Source of the DNA: Nelumbo lutea
Taxonomy: Eukaryota; Streptophyta; Magnoliopsida; Proteales; Nelumbonaceae
NCBI GenBank assembly: GCA_022828595.1
Contig: JAKGHH010000002.1
Coordinates: 84,226,076-84,290,075 of the forward strand
Direction of reading: 5' to 3'
DNA: 64,000 bases
Part shown: piece by piece, positions 12,001 through 24,000 of the stretch
Numbering within the stretch: position 1 is the first letter of the stretch
How the letters are laid out: each line of letters begins with the position of its first letter
The notes under the pieces: model-generated
Seen by the model: only the letters and a program-made list of their open reading frames with translations
What the model was told of the DNA's origin: nothing
Databases searched by the model: none
Position numbers and translations under genes: made by a program

Positions 12001-15000
12001 ATCTCTTCTTCGAATTATACCTCCAATACCAGCTGCACCTGGGTTTCCGAAGGCATTCCCATCAAAGTACAGAGTTGTCTCCTCTTCCTCGGCAAATCTG
12101 AGACTGTGGGAAGTGTTGAGGTGTATGTGATTGGAGTGAAGAAAGCTTATAGCATTTCTTTGGAGGTCAGCAAATGTGACACCTCTGAACCAAACTGAGC
12201 TGGAAGTCCACAGGAAGCATCTATAACAGATTAGAGAAATAAGCTCCTCACAGTTTTTTGTTCTGTTGTTAAACACCCGATTATTCCTCTCTTCCCAAAT
12301 GCTCCAAAATATAGCATGTGCAACTGATTGCCATAAAGTTTTCCCTCTTTTGCTTAAACCCCTTCTTGTCCATTGTCCTAAACATTCAACCACATATTCT
12401 CGGAAGACCCAACTGTACTCAAACAAAGTTAGGAAAAAGTTCCAAAATTTTCTGGTTTCTTACTTTCCTCACAGTAAAGTAGGATGTGGTTGGCAGATTC
12501 CCTGGCTTTAAGGCAGAAGCAACAGACACGAGGGGATAAATAAAATCTTCCATGGTTCTTTTTCTGAAGGAAATCGTAGGTGTTGATTTTCTTTAAGCTG
12601 GCCTCACACACACACACACACACAAAAAAAAAAAAAAACAGACCCTGGAAGGGATATTGGGCGCACCAAATTCTCTTGTAGGGGACCAGGGGTACTGATC
12701 AGTGGTTTGTTCTTCCCTCACTGAAGCCTTGAAGCAAGATTTGGTTGAAAACTTACCAGAAGGGTGAAGGGTTCAGACACGAAGGTCAGGGGAATTTTGG
12801 GAGAGGTATACCTCTCTCAGGGTGTGCAAGAAGTTAGTGATTTCACTAAGTTCCAGGTCCCTTAGTGGTCTCCTAAGGGTTAGGTTCCAGTTGAAATGAT
12901 GGGGGGGGGGGGAAGAGGGTAAAACCTGGGATGTGAGAGCTTCTTGGTTTGTGATAAGGCTGAAAAGGCGAGGGAAGGAGTTAGCCAAGGTTGAATTGTC
13001 CCCACCAAAGATCAGTCCAGAACTTAATTCTATCACCCTCTTATATCTAATAAAAGAGATAAAGAAAGTGTAAGTCAAGGTTATACCTTTCCAAGGGTGA
13101 TTGTCTTTGACCTGGTTCAAGTGAAGGTTGCTATCCCAACCGTTGGCGTGCTTCCCGTATTTGTTAGTGATTACAGCAGTCCATAGAGCACTTGGTTCTA
13201 GGGGGAATTGCCACAACCATTTACTGAGGAGAGCTGTGTTTCTTTCTTTCAAGTGGCCAATTCCCAACCCACTTCCCTCCTTTGGTTTTTAGACCTGAGC
13301 CCAACTCACAAGGTGAGAGCCCCTTTCCCCACCTCCGTCCCAAATGGAATTTCTCTGAAGCTTTTCCAACTGAATGACAATCTTGTTTGGCAAGCTGAAA
13401 ATAGAAAGGTAGTAGGTGGGTAGGTTTGCCAAAGATGCTCTAATGAGAGTGAGTCTCCCCCCTTTGGACGGACGTTATCCCTTATCACAAATGAATCCGC
13501 TACCACTGCTTCTTTATCTTCAGCCAAACTGAACAGGGTGGGAAACATATCCTTAAGGGAATTCTCCCCTGTCCAGGCATCCAACCAAAACCTGATCCTT
13601 CTCCCATTCCCAACTTTAAATCTAACTTCCCTTCTGAAAAGGTCCGAAGCTTTGCATATTCCTTTCCAACCTCTATGGAACAGAAAACTGCTGTAGATCA
13701 AAAGCTGGATGGCGTTTCTGAAACCTCTCCAACTCCCTAGAAACTCTCCCTTCCCCCTCTTCTTTGCTTCTATAACACAGTACTCCAGTATCTCCCATTG
13801 GACCAAAGCCTGTGAAGAATCACCCATGTCCTCCTTTCCACTAACATACCATCACACTAGACCACTAAGTCCTTCCTAAATTCATTGGCTATCTGTGGTT
13901 CTCATTCAATTAGCTATATGCTCCTTTTGCTCCCTTCAAGCATACAGAAATATTCTTAGTCCTCACCCTTATGCACTTCGTTTTGGTTGCACTGTGAAGA
14001 AAGATGAAACAAAGGCATCATGAAAATGATGGAACATTTTTTTTCCATTGAAGAACAATGGGTATTGAAAATAGTTCTTCATGTTATAGGCTTTTTATGT
14101 GAAGTAGAAGCCACTACTGTGGTTATATTTTCTTGGAAAAAACCTTGAACTTGTAGGTGATTATTACCTTCCAAAATTAGAAAATTGTTTGTTCTCAATC
14201 ATCAATATTTGGAAAAGATAATTTTATGGAAAACTCAAGGTAATGTGAGGCATGTAAGAGGGAAATGCTACGAGGCTTTTTTTACCTGGAGGTTCACACC
14301 AAAAAACATGATGCATTCATTTAAGTATGATTTTCATCACAAGAACTTGTTGAAGATCAATTCTAAGATTTCCAGTTTTATATCTATTTTGCTTTACACT
14401 AAGAGCTTCATAGGACTTGTAAGAAAGCTCTTACTACCTTGTAGTTGTTGTTTATATGCTGAGTAGTTCATCTATACATTCTTCTCATTTACAACTATAG
14501 TCCTTTTTTGTATAGCTTTATACTTTTCTCATTTCAGTTCGTGATTGTTCCTTGAAATAATGGGATATCATAAGGCTTAGGCCTATGCATTGGGAGACCC
14601 TAACTCCTTTCCTCATGTCTTAATGTTTTAAAATATTGACCTGAAGTGCATATGGTTCTTCAAATTGAAAACCAAGGCGAAATTGGATTTCTAGGAAACA
14701 AAAAATGAAAGAAAATTTGTGATTGGCCCAAAGCTATGCTCTGCTAATGCTAAAAGTGCTTGGTGGGCTTAGTAAATTAGGGGAATTACTCAAGAAAGAT
14801 AGTTTAGATGCGAGAGAAAGTCTATTGGGGCTATTTAACTGTGATTTTACCTAGAAAGCCTTCTACTTCAGAATCTGCAACTGCAGATTCTCCTAGGACT
14901 GAATTAAAGATAAAATCAAGGAAACTTTTAATAAAATTTTGTAGGATATTTTATAATGGTGGGCTATAAGGGAACAGAAGATCTTGATCATACCTGCACG

Positions 15001-18000
15001 TATTAGATTAATGAAACTTAATTTATCACATCTCACAGATTTGATTTTATTGTTATGGAAATTATTTGATTTTACAGGTTTAATTGGTAGAAGTTTTAAA
15101 CTGAATTAGTATTTTGTATTTCCATTAGCCATTCAGTGAAGGTGGAGTAGCGTGGAATGAGGATGGGGACAGGCATGACAAAACTTTTGAAGTTGATGAT
15201 TAAGCTTGTCAGGGCTTTCTATTATTTCTGTTTTGTAATATCTGCTTTGTCGTTTTATTGTTGGGGTGTTATCTTAGCACCCGCTTGTTGCTTATATCCT
15301 GTTCCTTTTTCCTTTTAATGAATTTTATTTTTACCTCTCAAAAAAATGCCCACAGTATACAGATGAGAAGTAGATAAACAAAATAAAAATTTAAGAAGAA
15401 TGCCCACAGTCTGCATGTTTCAAACAAGTAAGGATTGCTATGTGGTCTTAAATATCTGCCTTTTTTTTAGTGTGCATTGATTTATCTCACTTAATTTTCT
15501 CCATCTACATATTTCATGTCATAGAATTTATTGCTGAAGGTGGTATTCAATCTATAATTAGTTTGTTTACACTCTGAATAATATTGATTTATGTACTAAA
15601 CTTGATTTTGATTTATGTCTATTTTCATTCATTTGCAGTGGGTTTTATCTCCAAAATACTTCAATTTTCCTTTCCCTATAACACTTACCATGATTCATAT
15701 GGGATTTTCTGGTGTGGTAGCATTCTTTCTTGTTCGTGTCCTTAAGGTATGCTTTTTTTTTTCCTTTTCCTTTTAGCTTTTGGTATCTTCATTCTTCATC
15801 TTAGCACCTAGGATGCCAATCACATGCTCACCAACGTGTGTTGTGCTCCTTTTTATCTTTCTCCTCCAGCTTCTGTAACTATCATTTTGGTGTTACTTAG
15901 CCAAATGAACATCCAAAATTGTGGTGTTCATTAAAAAAATTGTAGTGTTACGTAAACATGCCTGCCATTCAGTATCTAATAGACGTTAGTAAGTTATCCT
16001 GAATGTGCAAATATATATTGAACTTTTTTTGATAAGTAACAATAAAAAATTATTAAAAAGAAAAACTGGATACAACCTAAAGGCAGGTGTTAAGACAACA
16101 TCCCCCAAACCCAACAACATCTCCTACTACTCCCCTACATCAACAAAACAGAAAAGAAAACAGAAAGTGAAGCTACACTTGCACAACAACCACAACACCA
16201 ACAAAACAAGACTACTAGGAAAGATCTATCTTCCACCTCACCAAACTCTTCTAGGTCTCCAAACTCATCCCAGATTTCTTCCCCTAAGGCTTCAGAAGCC
16301 TTTCTCATATTCTCTTCCTACCTCTTTCATTTGAGTAGAAATCACTATTTGCTGATTCAGTCAAGCTTCTTGTGAGAGAAAGAGGGGGAAGGTGAAGATT
16401 TCAGCAATAGAGAAGGAAGGAGAAGAAGAAAAGAGTAGGAGGCCAACTAGAGTTATGAGAAAAGTTAACCCTAGCCGCCAGCCCCTCATTATATTTATAT
16501 TTAACTTAAAGATGAGATATTACAAGGATGCCCTTAGTAGGGCGGCTACTAAAACTGAATAGTCACAACTTAAAAAAAAAAAAAAACTAATGGGCCGAAG
16601 GCCCAACAACTTCCTAATTAAATAAAAATAAACTAAAGACAAATAGGGCCACTCAACAAAACAAACCGGCCCACTCAACACTCCCCCTCAAGTTGGGAGT
16701 AAATGTCACACATTCCCAACTTGCGTAAATCATGCTCTAGCTTGTTCTTTGCAACACCCTTTGTGAGAACATCAGCGAGCTGCAGATCAGAAGCAATGTA
16801 TGGAAGACATACTTCTCTAGAAGTTACCCTTTCTCTGATAAAATATCTATCCACTTCAATGTGCTTAGTTCGGTCATGTTGGACTGGGTTATGGGCAACG
16901 TTAATTGCTGCCTGGTTATCACAGTATAGCATCATGGGTTCTTCTGCCTGTACACCAATTTCTTCTAATAGAGAATGGATCCAGAGAAGTTCTGAAACTC
17001 CATGCGCCATGGCCCTGTATTCGGCTTCAACACTTGATCTTGCCACCATTGTTTGTTTCTTACTCTTCCATGAGATTAGGTTACCCCCAACTAGAGTGCA
17101 CACTCTTGAAGTTGATCTCCTATCATTAAGGCATCCTGCCCAATCGGCATCTGTATAAGCCTCTAGTTTCAACTGTCCATGATCAGTAAACAATATGCCT
17201 CTGCCTGGATGTCGCTTCAGATAAGCAAGGATCCTGTCAACTGCCTCCCAATGCTGGACTCGTGGGGCATGCTTGTATTGACTTACTACACTCATTGCAT
17301 AGGAGATGTTTGGTCTTGTCATACACAAGTATAGCAGCCGGCCCACAAGTCTCTGATATCTCCAAATGTCCTTTACTGGTTCACCTTCTGTTGCACTGGT
17401 TTTATGGTTCTGATCAATAGGGGTGCTAATTGACTTTGTTCCAAGCTTCCCTGTCTCTTGAAGAAGGTCCAAGACATACTTCCTTTGAGAAATAAAAATT
17501 CCATGTTTCGATCTTGCAACTTCGATGCCTAAGAAGTATCTCAGTTCTCCAAGATCCTTAATCTCAAATTCCTTATGTAGGTTCCTCTTTAGACTATCAA
17601 TCTCACTCAAATCATTCCCAATGACAACAATATCATCCACATAAATAATTAGGACCGACACCAAAGATCCCCTGCGCTTCACAAACAAAGTGTGATCGGA
17701 TTGAGTTTGAGTGTAGCCAAAATCAATCAAGGCCTTTCTGAATCTGTCAAACCATGCTCTGGGAGATTGTTTCAAGCCATATAGTGACTTCTTAAGCCTG
17801 CATACCTTTCCCTTTTTAGTATCATTGTAGAAACCAGTAGGAAGATCCATATACACTTCTTCTTGCAGATCCCCATTTAGGAAAGCATTCTTCACATCCA
17901 GTTGAAACAAGGGCCAAGAGTATGAGGCAGCAAGGGAAAGGAGTATCCGAACAGAGGTCATCTTTGCAACTGGTGTAAAGGTCTCTAAATAATCAATGCC

Positions 18001-21000
18001 ATAGGTCTGTGTGTATCCTTTTGTGACAAGTCTTGCCTTGTACCTCTCTATACTTCCATCTGCCTTACATTTTACTGTGTAAACCCATCTGCATCCAACT
18101 GTCTCATTGCCTTCTAGTAGGTCCACAATGTCCCATGTTTGATTCTTAATCAAAGCTTTCATCTCTTTCTGCATAGTTGTCTTCCACTTAGGTTTGGAGA
18201 GAGCCTCACTAACACCCTTGGGTATAGACACTGAATCAAGAGAAAAGAAAAAAGCACGGTAGGAAGGAGAAAGTCCACTGTAGGATAAGTACTATGAAAT
18301 ACAATGAGCAATACACTTTCTCTTCCCTTTTCTAAGAGCAATAGGGAGATCAAGGTTATCGGTAACAGAGTTAGTAGGATCAATGGGAACTGAAATAGTA
18401 GCGGGATCAAGAGGAATACTTGAATCCATATCAGCCGAATCTGGAGTCTCCAAGGGATCGATAGGAAATGGTGTGAGTTCTGCTATAGTGGAATCAACTG
18501 CCTTGTGAAGTCTCTGTCGTGAGTAATGCTGAGAAACAGAGCACAAAGGAGGTGGCATCGAGTGGTGGTCAAGCACAGAAGGTGACACGGGGACTAGAAC
18601 TGGGAGAGGGATAGACTGCTAACTTACTTCCCCAAAGCACTCCCCATGAGAAGGATTCTGTGAGAAGAAGTATGTGGATTCAAAAAAGGTGACATCCATG
18701 GTAACATATCGGTTCCCAGAGACTGGATCATAGCAGCGGTACCTTTTTTGATTCTCTGCATATCCAAGGAAGACACACTTCTTTGCCTTGGGATCAAGCT
18801 TCGAGTGGTGAGGACCAAGGATGTGTGCAAAGCAGACACACCCAAACACCATGAGAGGAACATGAAACATCTCCCCCTGAGGAAAAATAAGGCTGAATGG
18901 AGTGTTGAATCCAAGTATACGAGAAGGCACCCTGTTAATCAGATATACTGCTATGAGAATTGCATCACCCCAAAACCGAACCGGAACTGTAGATGTGATC
19001 ATCATGCTTCTTGCGGTCGTCTCAACAATGTGTTTGTTCTTCCTTTCTGCAACACCATTCTGTTGTGGACTATAGGAGTAGCTGCTCTGATGGACAACAC
19101 CATATTCTAACAAGTACGAGGCAAGATGTCTTTCAAAATATTCCCTGGCATTGTCAGATCTGAACACCTTTATTCTTGTTTCAAACTGTGTTAGTATCAT
19201 TTGATGAAATTGCCGCACCAAGGGTGGTATTTCATTGCGGGATTTCATCAGGTAAATCCAAGAGTATCGAGAGAAATCATCCACAAATAGGAGAAAATAG
19301 CGATAGCCTCCCATAGAAGGAACATGGTAAGGACCCCACACATCTAAATGAATAACATCAAAAGAAGAAGAACATCTTTTATTACTAGGCTTAAAAGAAT
19401 GTCTACAATGCTTTCCAAGTTGACAACCTTCACACTTCAAACTTGATAGACTAACAGACTCAAAAAGTTTTGGAAACAAAGAACTCGAAGAAGAAAAATA
19501 CAAATGGCCCAAACCATTATGCCAAAACATAGTGTGACTCATAGATCCTGACTCACTGTCCCTGCTAATATGATGACTTTGGTGAGGGGGAACATCTAGG
19601 AGGTAGATTCCATTCACTTCACGACCACTCCCACTCGTCCTCTTTGAATCCAGATCCTGCAAAATACAACATCCAGGAGAAAAAATTACTGAGTAGTTCA
19701 AATTCTTAGTCAAACTACTAACAAATAACAATTTTTGCTCAGTCCGGGAACATGAAGGATAGAGGGTAAACAAATAGAATCATTAATCTTGACAGATCCC
19801 TTCCCAACAATAGGAACATGGGATCCATCAGTAGTGGAGACCCTATCTCTGCCAGAACAGAGCTGGTAAGAGGAAAAAATAGTGGAGCTATGGGTCATGT
19901 GCTCTGAGGTTCCAGAATCTATAATCCAAGGAGATCCCTTCTTACTTGAAGTGGAAACATAATTTGCAGTGACGTGTGAACTATCTGTGTGAGCAAAGGA
20001 GGTAGAGTGAGCTCCACCAGTGCCACTTGTACCTTGTTGTCCGCTTGCGGCTGAATTGGAACTAGCTGTATCCCGCTAGTTCAGAAGTAGCCCATACCTC
20101 TCAAGTTCGGCCCTTACTGCAGTAGCTGCAACAAACTCCAAAGCAGTTGTAGTAGGAGGGGCCGGAGTGTCACTGGTAACTTTCATGTGCGCATTTCCCT
20201 TCTTATTTCTCAACCTAGTTGGCACAAGATGTGGGTGAAGCTTCCAGCAAGTATCTCTTGTATGTTTAGTCTTTTTACAGTAGTCACAAACGAAGTCTCT
20301 TTTGTCTTCCTTCTTGATTTCACCGCCACTTTGTTTAGGTTTCACAGCACTTACCATGGCAGACTGATCAGAAATTTGGGTTTTTATCATCACATCCCTT
20401 CTGCACTCCTCCCCTTACATAGAAGCATATGCTTGGGAGAGAGTGACATTATCCCTGGAAAGAAGATGCTGTCGTGCAATATCATACTCAGGGTGAAGGC
20501 TAGCAAGGAATTCAAACACCCTATACTTCTCTAAATGTCTCTGACAGGTAGCTGCATCCTTGGTGGTTTCCCAAGCAAAGGTCTCCAAATGGTCAATCTC
20601 TTGCCACAGGGTCTTAAGGGCTGAAAAATAGGCTGCAACAAATCTATCTCCCTGCCTTGTAGTAATAATCTGATTTCTCAATTGGTAAGCCCTAGCAACA
20701 TTCTCCCTTTGTGAATAGGTTTCTGCAACCCCATCCCATATTTCCTTAGTAGTGTTTGCCCATAAGAAATTTTGACTTATATGTGGCAACATGGAATTAC
20801 ACAACCAAGTCATCACCATATAATTTTCCTACACCCACCGGGAGTTGCTAGTTTCGGATTTCACCTCTTCACCAGTGATATACCTTAATTTCCACGAGCC
20901 CCAATGGCCATCTTTGCAGATTGTGACCATTCCAAGTAGTTTGCACCATCCAACCTAACTGTAGTAATGGTTCCTGCCCCGAAGGGGTCTCCAGCACCCC

Positions 21001-24000
21001 CTCCCACTGGTCCTATTTCACTCCTGGGCTTATTTTCAACTCTATGGCCCTCCATGCTTCTCAAAAAAGGTAAAGAAAATAATTGAAAATTGCAGCAAGA
21101 TCAAACAAGACACCTTTTGGAACCAACAACACTTTCCTGGTGTCCTGGGCTTTCTTCCCACAAAAGATTCATTTTCTGTGGGATGGGAGAAGAGAGAGAA
21201 AAGACAACCGCCCTCTCTAGAAGCCTCCAAACCACGTGGGACTTGAATCGCCTTACAAAAAACTCCAAGGAACCCTAAAAAACTAGGGTGCCACTTCCTA
21301 GGTCAAAATTGAAGAGTCCAGCAAAAACATGACTCTTCCCCTTTCTCCAGTTTTTCCTGATTCTGATGAGAAACCCTAGACCAGTTACAGGGCACACAGA
21401 TCCATCAAGAAAATCCAAAAACTGGGCTTACCTGAGTGCTTCGATCAGCCTCTTAAATCACCATGCAGTCGGCCGATCTAGGGCTGCATGAGAGAACAAC
21501 GTCAAGAACCTTCAACCTGCTCTGATACCAAGTAGAAATCACTATTTGCTGATTCAGTCAAGCTTCTTGTGAGAGAAAGAGGGGGAAGGTGAAGATTTCA
21601 GCAGTAGAGAAGGAAGGAGAAGAAGAAAAGAGTAGGAGGTCAACTAGAGTTATGAGAAAAGTTAACCCTAGCCGCCAGCCCTGCATTATATTTATATTTA
21701 ACTTAAAGATGAGATATTACAAGGATGCCCTTAGTAGGGCGGCTACTAAAACCGAATAGTCACAACTTAAAAAATAAAAAACTAATGGGCCGAAGGCCCA
21801 ACAACTTCCTAATTAAATAAAACAAACTAAAGACAAACCAGGCCACTCAACAAAACAAACCGGCCCACTCAACATTTTGAACAGTTCAAAAGCTCTCCTG
21901 GCAAAGCTTTCTCATCCTAGGAAAAACAAGCCTAAAGACTTGCCAATTTCCACCTCTTTATCAACCCGAGTCTTCAAGTCCACACTTCCTTTCTTCACAT
22001 CCCTTTCCTCTGGCAACACCTCAACAGAGGCCTCATCTACATCAGTTCCATCCTTACTCGTAATCCCTGATAAGTCAAACTTTTTGTACTTCTCCCACTG
22101 AGATACCACCGGAGGAATCAACTCACCAGCCCCTTCGGATGATGGTGAACTTTTAATTCATGTTATTTCTGTTCTGTGTCTTAGTCTTGGAACAAGAGTT
22201 GCTTTCTTTTAGTGGTTTACGCACATGTTACACAGCTAACAACTCCAAAAGCTGTTGGACTTTCCATTGGTATTTGCTTGCTCAATATTGATAAACTACT
22301 TTAAGTACATACAGTGCCATTGCATTATTTTATGTTGACTGATTCTCTACTGTTTGTCAAATAACAATTAGGTAGATTCTATGGCCAACAATTAAAAGGC
22401 TTAATGTAGAGATCAAATTGCCATCTTATGTGGAAAAAGAATCATGGGTTGAGATTCTCATTCTTCTAGAATTTGAAAGAGTCTCTAAGCACTTCGAAAT
22501 GATTTTTTGAATGAGAATTGAGAAGCTTTTTTTTTTTCTCCTGATTTTTGGAATGTTTAGTTTGTCGTCTTTATTTTGGAGATGTTTGTATTGGTGATCT
22601 CTTGTCACCTTTTTTGATGTACTCTTTTTTTATTAATAAAATTGTCTTTTTTATTTATTACCAAAAAACAATTAAAAGGTGTAATTATATGGTGCTTATA
22701 GTATGGTTATCTAAGTAACTAAAATGTAGGATAGAGTAGGAGACTGGGAGCAGAGAGAACAAACCATTGGAATGCTAATTGTGAGAAGCTCCAAACTTCA
22801 ACATCATCTTTGGATCATCTCAACCCAGGCGGACAGATAATACACTGAATATTTTATAGTGTTATCAATATTAGTGAGGTTCGAAATCAGATTTTTGGAT
22901 ACTGTTGACACCCCTACTTACAACAACCCCTTTACCCTCATAGTTCAAGAAGGGGGTAGTCTAGTGAGGGCCTTGAGAGAAATCTTGGGGTGTCCACTTC
23001 TTGAACTCTAACAATGTTATTTGGGCCCTCGGTTGGGTTAGAGTCCTCATTTGGATCAGGGTTGTCAGATTGGAGTAAGAAGATCTGTTGGGCCTTGCAA
23101 GGGTGTCCCAACCCAAAATTTTCTCACAATTATAACACAATCCCTTTTCTCTCCTTGCCTGCATCTGAGCCCAATTTAATTTCTTAAAGGGAAGGTTGGG
23201 TCCAGTTGGGGAATTAGAGGGCCTGCCCAGACGCCCATCAAACTCTATTGCTCCACCTGAGTTCTTATTAACTGGCCAGCCCCGCTGCCGCCATCACCAT
23301 ATCAGGCTTCATGGCCTTTACTTCCTGCTGCCGCCATCTCCACATGGTATTCCTGCACTGTTCCTATCTGCTGGAGTTTTTACAAGCTTTCATTGTAGTC
23401 CTCAAAACCGGTGGATCAAAACACACTGAGATAGCCTTGGTAAGGTCAGCCCAAGTCATTCTGGGGTGGGAGTGGCGGTAGCATTGATACCAGAGCACTG
23501 CCTCTCCTTTGAAGTGGATAGAAGCCAGGGGTACTCTATTTGGTCTGGAAACCTCATTGTAATCAAAGTAGCGCTCAGCACGGAAGATCCATGAAATTGG
23601 ATCATCGCCATTGAAAGAGGGAAAAAACAAGCTTGATCGACTTACCAGTCGTTGAACCAGATTGGTGGTTGCTATTGGAACTTGACCCTTATTGCCCACT
23701 CTCCTTGCTGCTTGCCTGAGACAATTTATTGATCTTGAACATCACTGTTGAGAGTGTTTCTTTAATATCCTTCAGGTCAGTATTAACTTTATGAAGCTCC
23801 GCCGCCATCTGATTCACCTTAGTCTCCATTGGTAAATCCCTGTGCTAGCCATGGAAACTATGCTCTGATACCAGATGATAAGCTCTCTTATCCTTCCCCA
23901 CTAAATACATAGTTATATACTCATCATCATCATCACCCAAGCCTCATCATCTATATGGAGATGGCTGCATGAGTCCTTTTTCTAAAAATACTAAAAACTG

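Larger units (their letters stand above)
1194..13661 (-). mobile_element. LINE A (L1-type), minus strand, 5'-truncated, split by two later insertions
   Basis: The ends are defined by a 16-bp direct repeat, CTTTCCAACCTCTATG, at 1178-1193 and 13662-13677. The left copy abuts a poly-T run at 1194, the reversed poly(A) tail. Read on the minus strand, the LINE runs 13661-13475, skips LINE B, continues 11444-11089, skips the gypsy element, and ends 1644-1194. The pieces join into a reverse-transcriptase C-terminal and zinc-binding (zf-RVT) region: [11 protein letters not shown], then [10 protein letters not shown], then [13 protein letters not shown], then [10 protein letters not shown]. Most of ORF2 is missing through 5' truncation. 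Confidence 0.85.
16334..21874 (-). mobile_element. Ty1/copia retrotransposon, minus strand, near full length
   Basis: LTRs of 347 and 344 bp that look almost identical, so a recent insertion. On the minus strand: 5' LTR (21874-21531), iMet primer site, gag with CCHC knuckle, protease, integrase, RT, RNase H, polypurine tract, 3' LTR (16680-16334). Flanks read ATTTG and TTTTG, a probable 5-bp target duplication with one change. A few stops and frameshifts make it defective as read here. Confidence 0.92.
16023..22145 (-). mobile_element. LINE K fragment, minus strand, split by the copia element
   Basis: Poly-T-rich end at 16023-16030, then the family's 3' UTR (reverse of the 15345 tail). The remainder flanks the copia insertion at 16334-21874 and continues at 21875-22145 with a Glu/Lys/Asp-rich open stretch on the minus strand whose function I cannot assign. 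A TGAACTTTT-like repeat occurs at the left edge and near 22147, a possible target duplication that overlaps the T-run. Confidence 0.5.

Noticed and set aside
12600..12640. CA-repeat plus A-run as a retroposon tail
   Set aside because: It lies within continuous LINE B sequence without flanking duplication, so it is a local microsatellite.
14185..14466. 93-codon plus-strand frame in intron 1
   Set aside because: No domain, AT-rich composition, inside a spliced intron.
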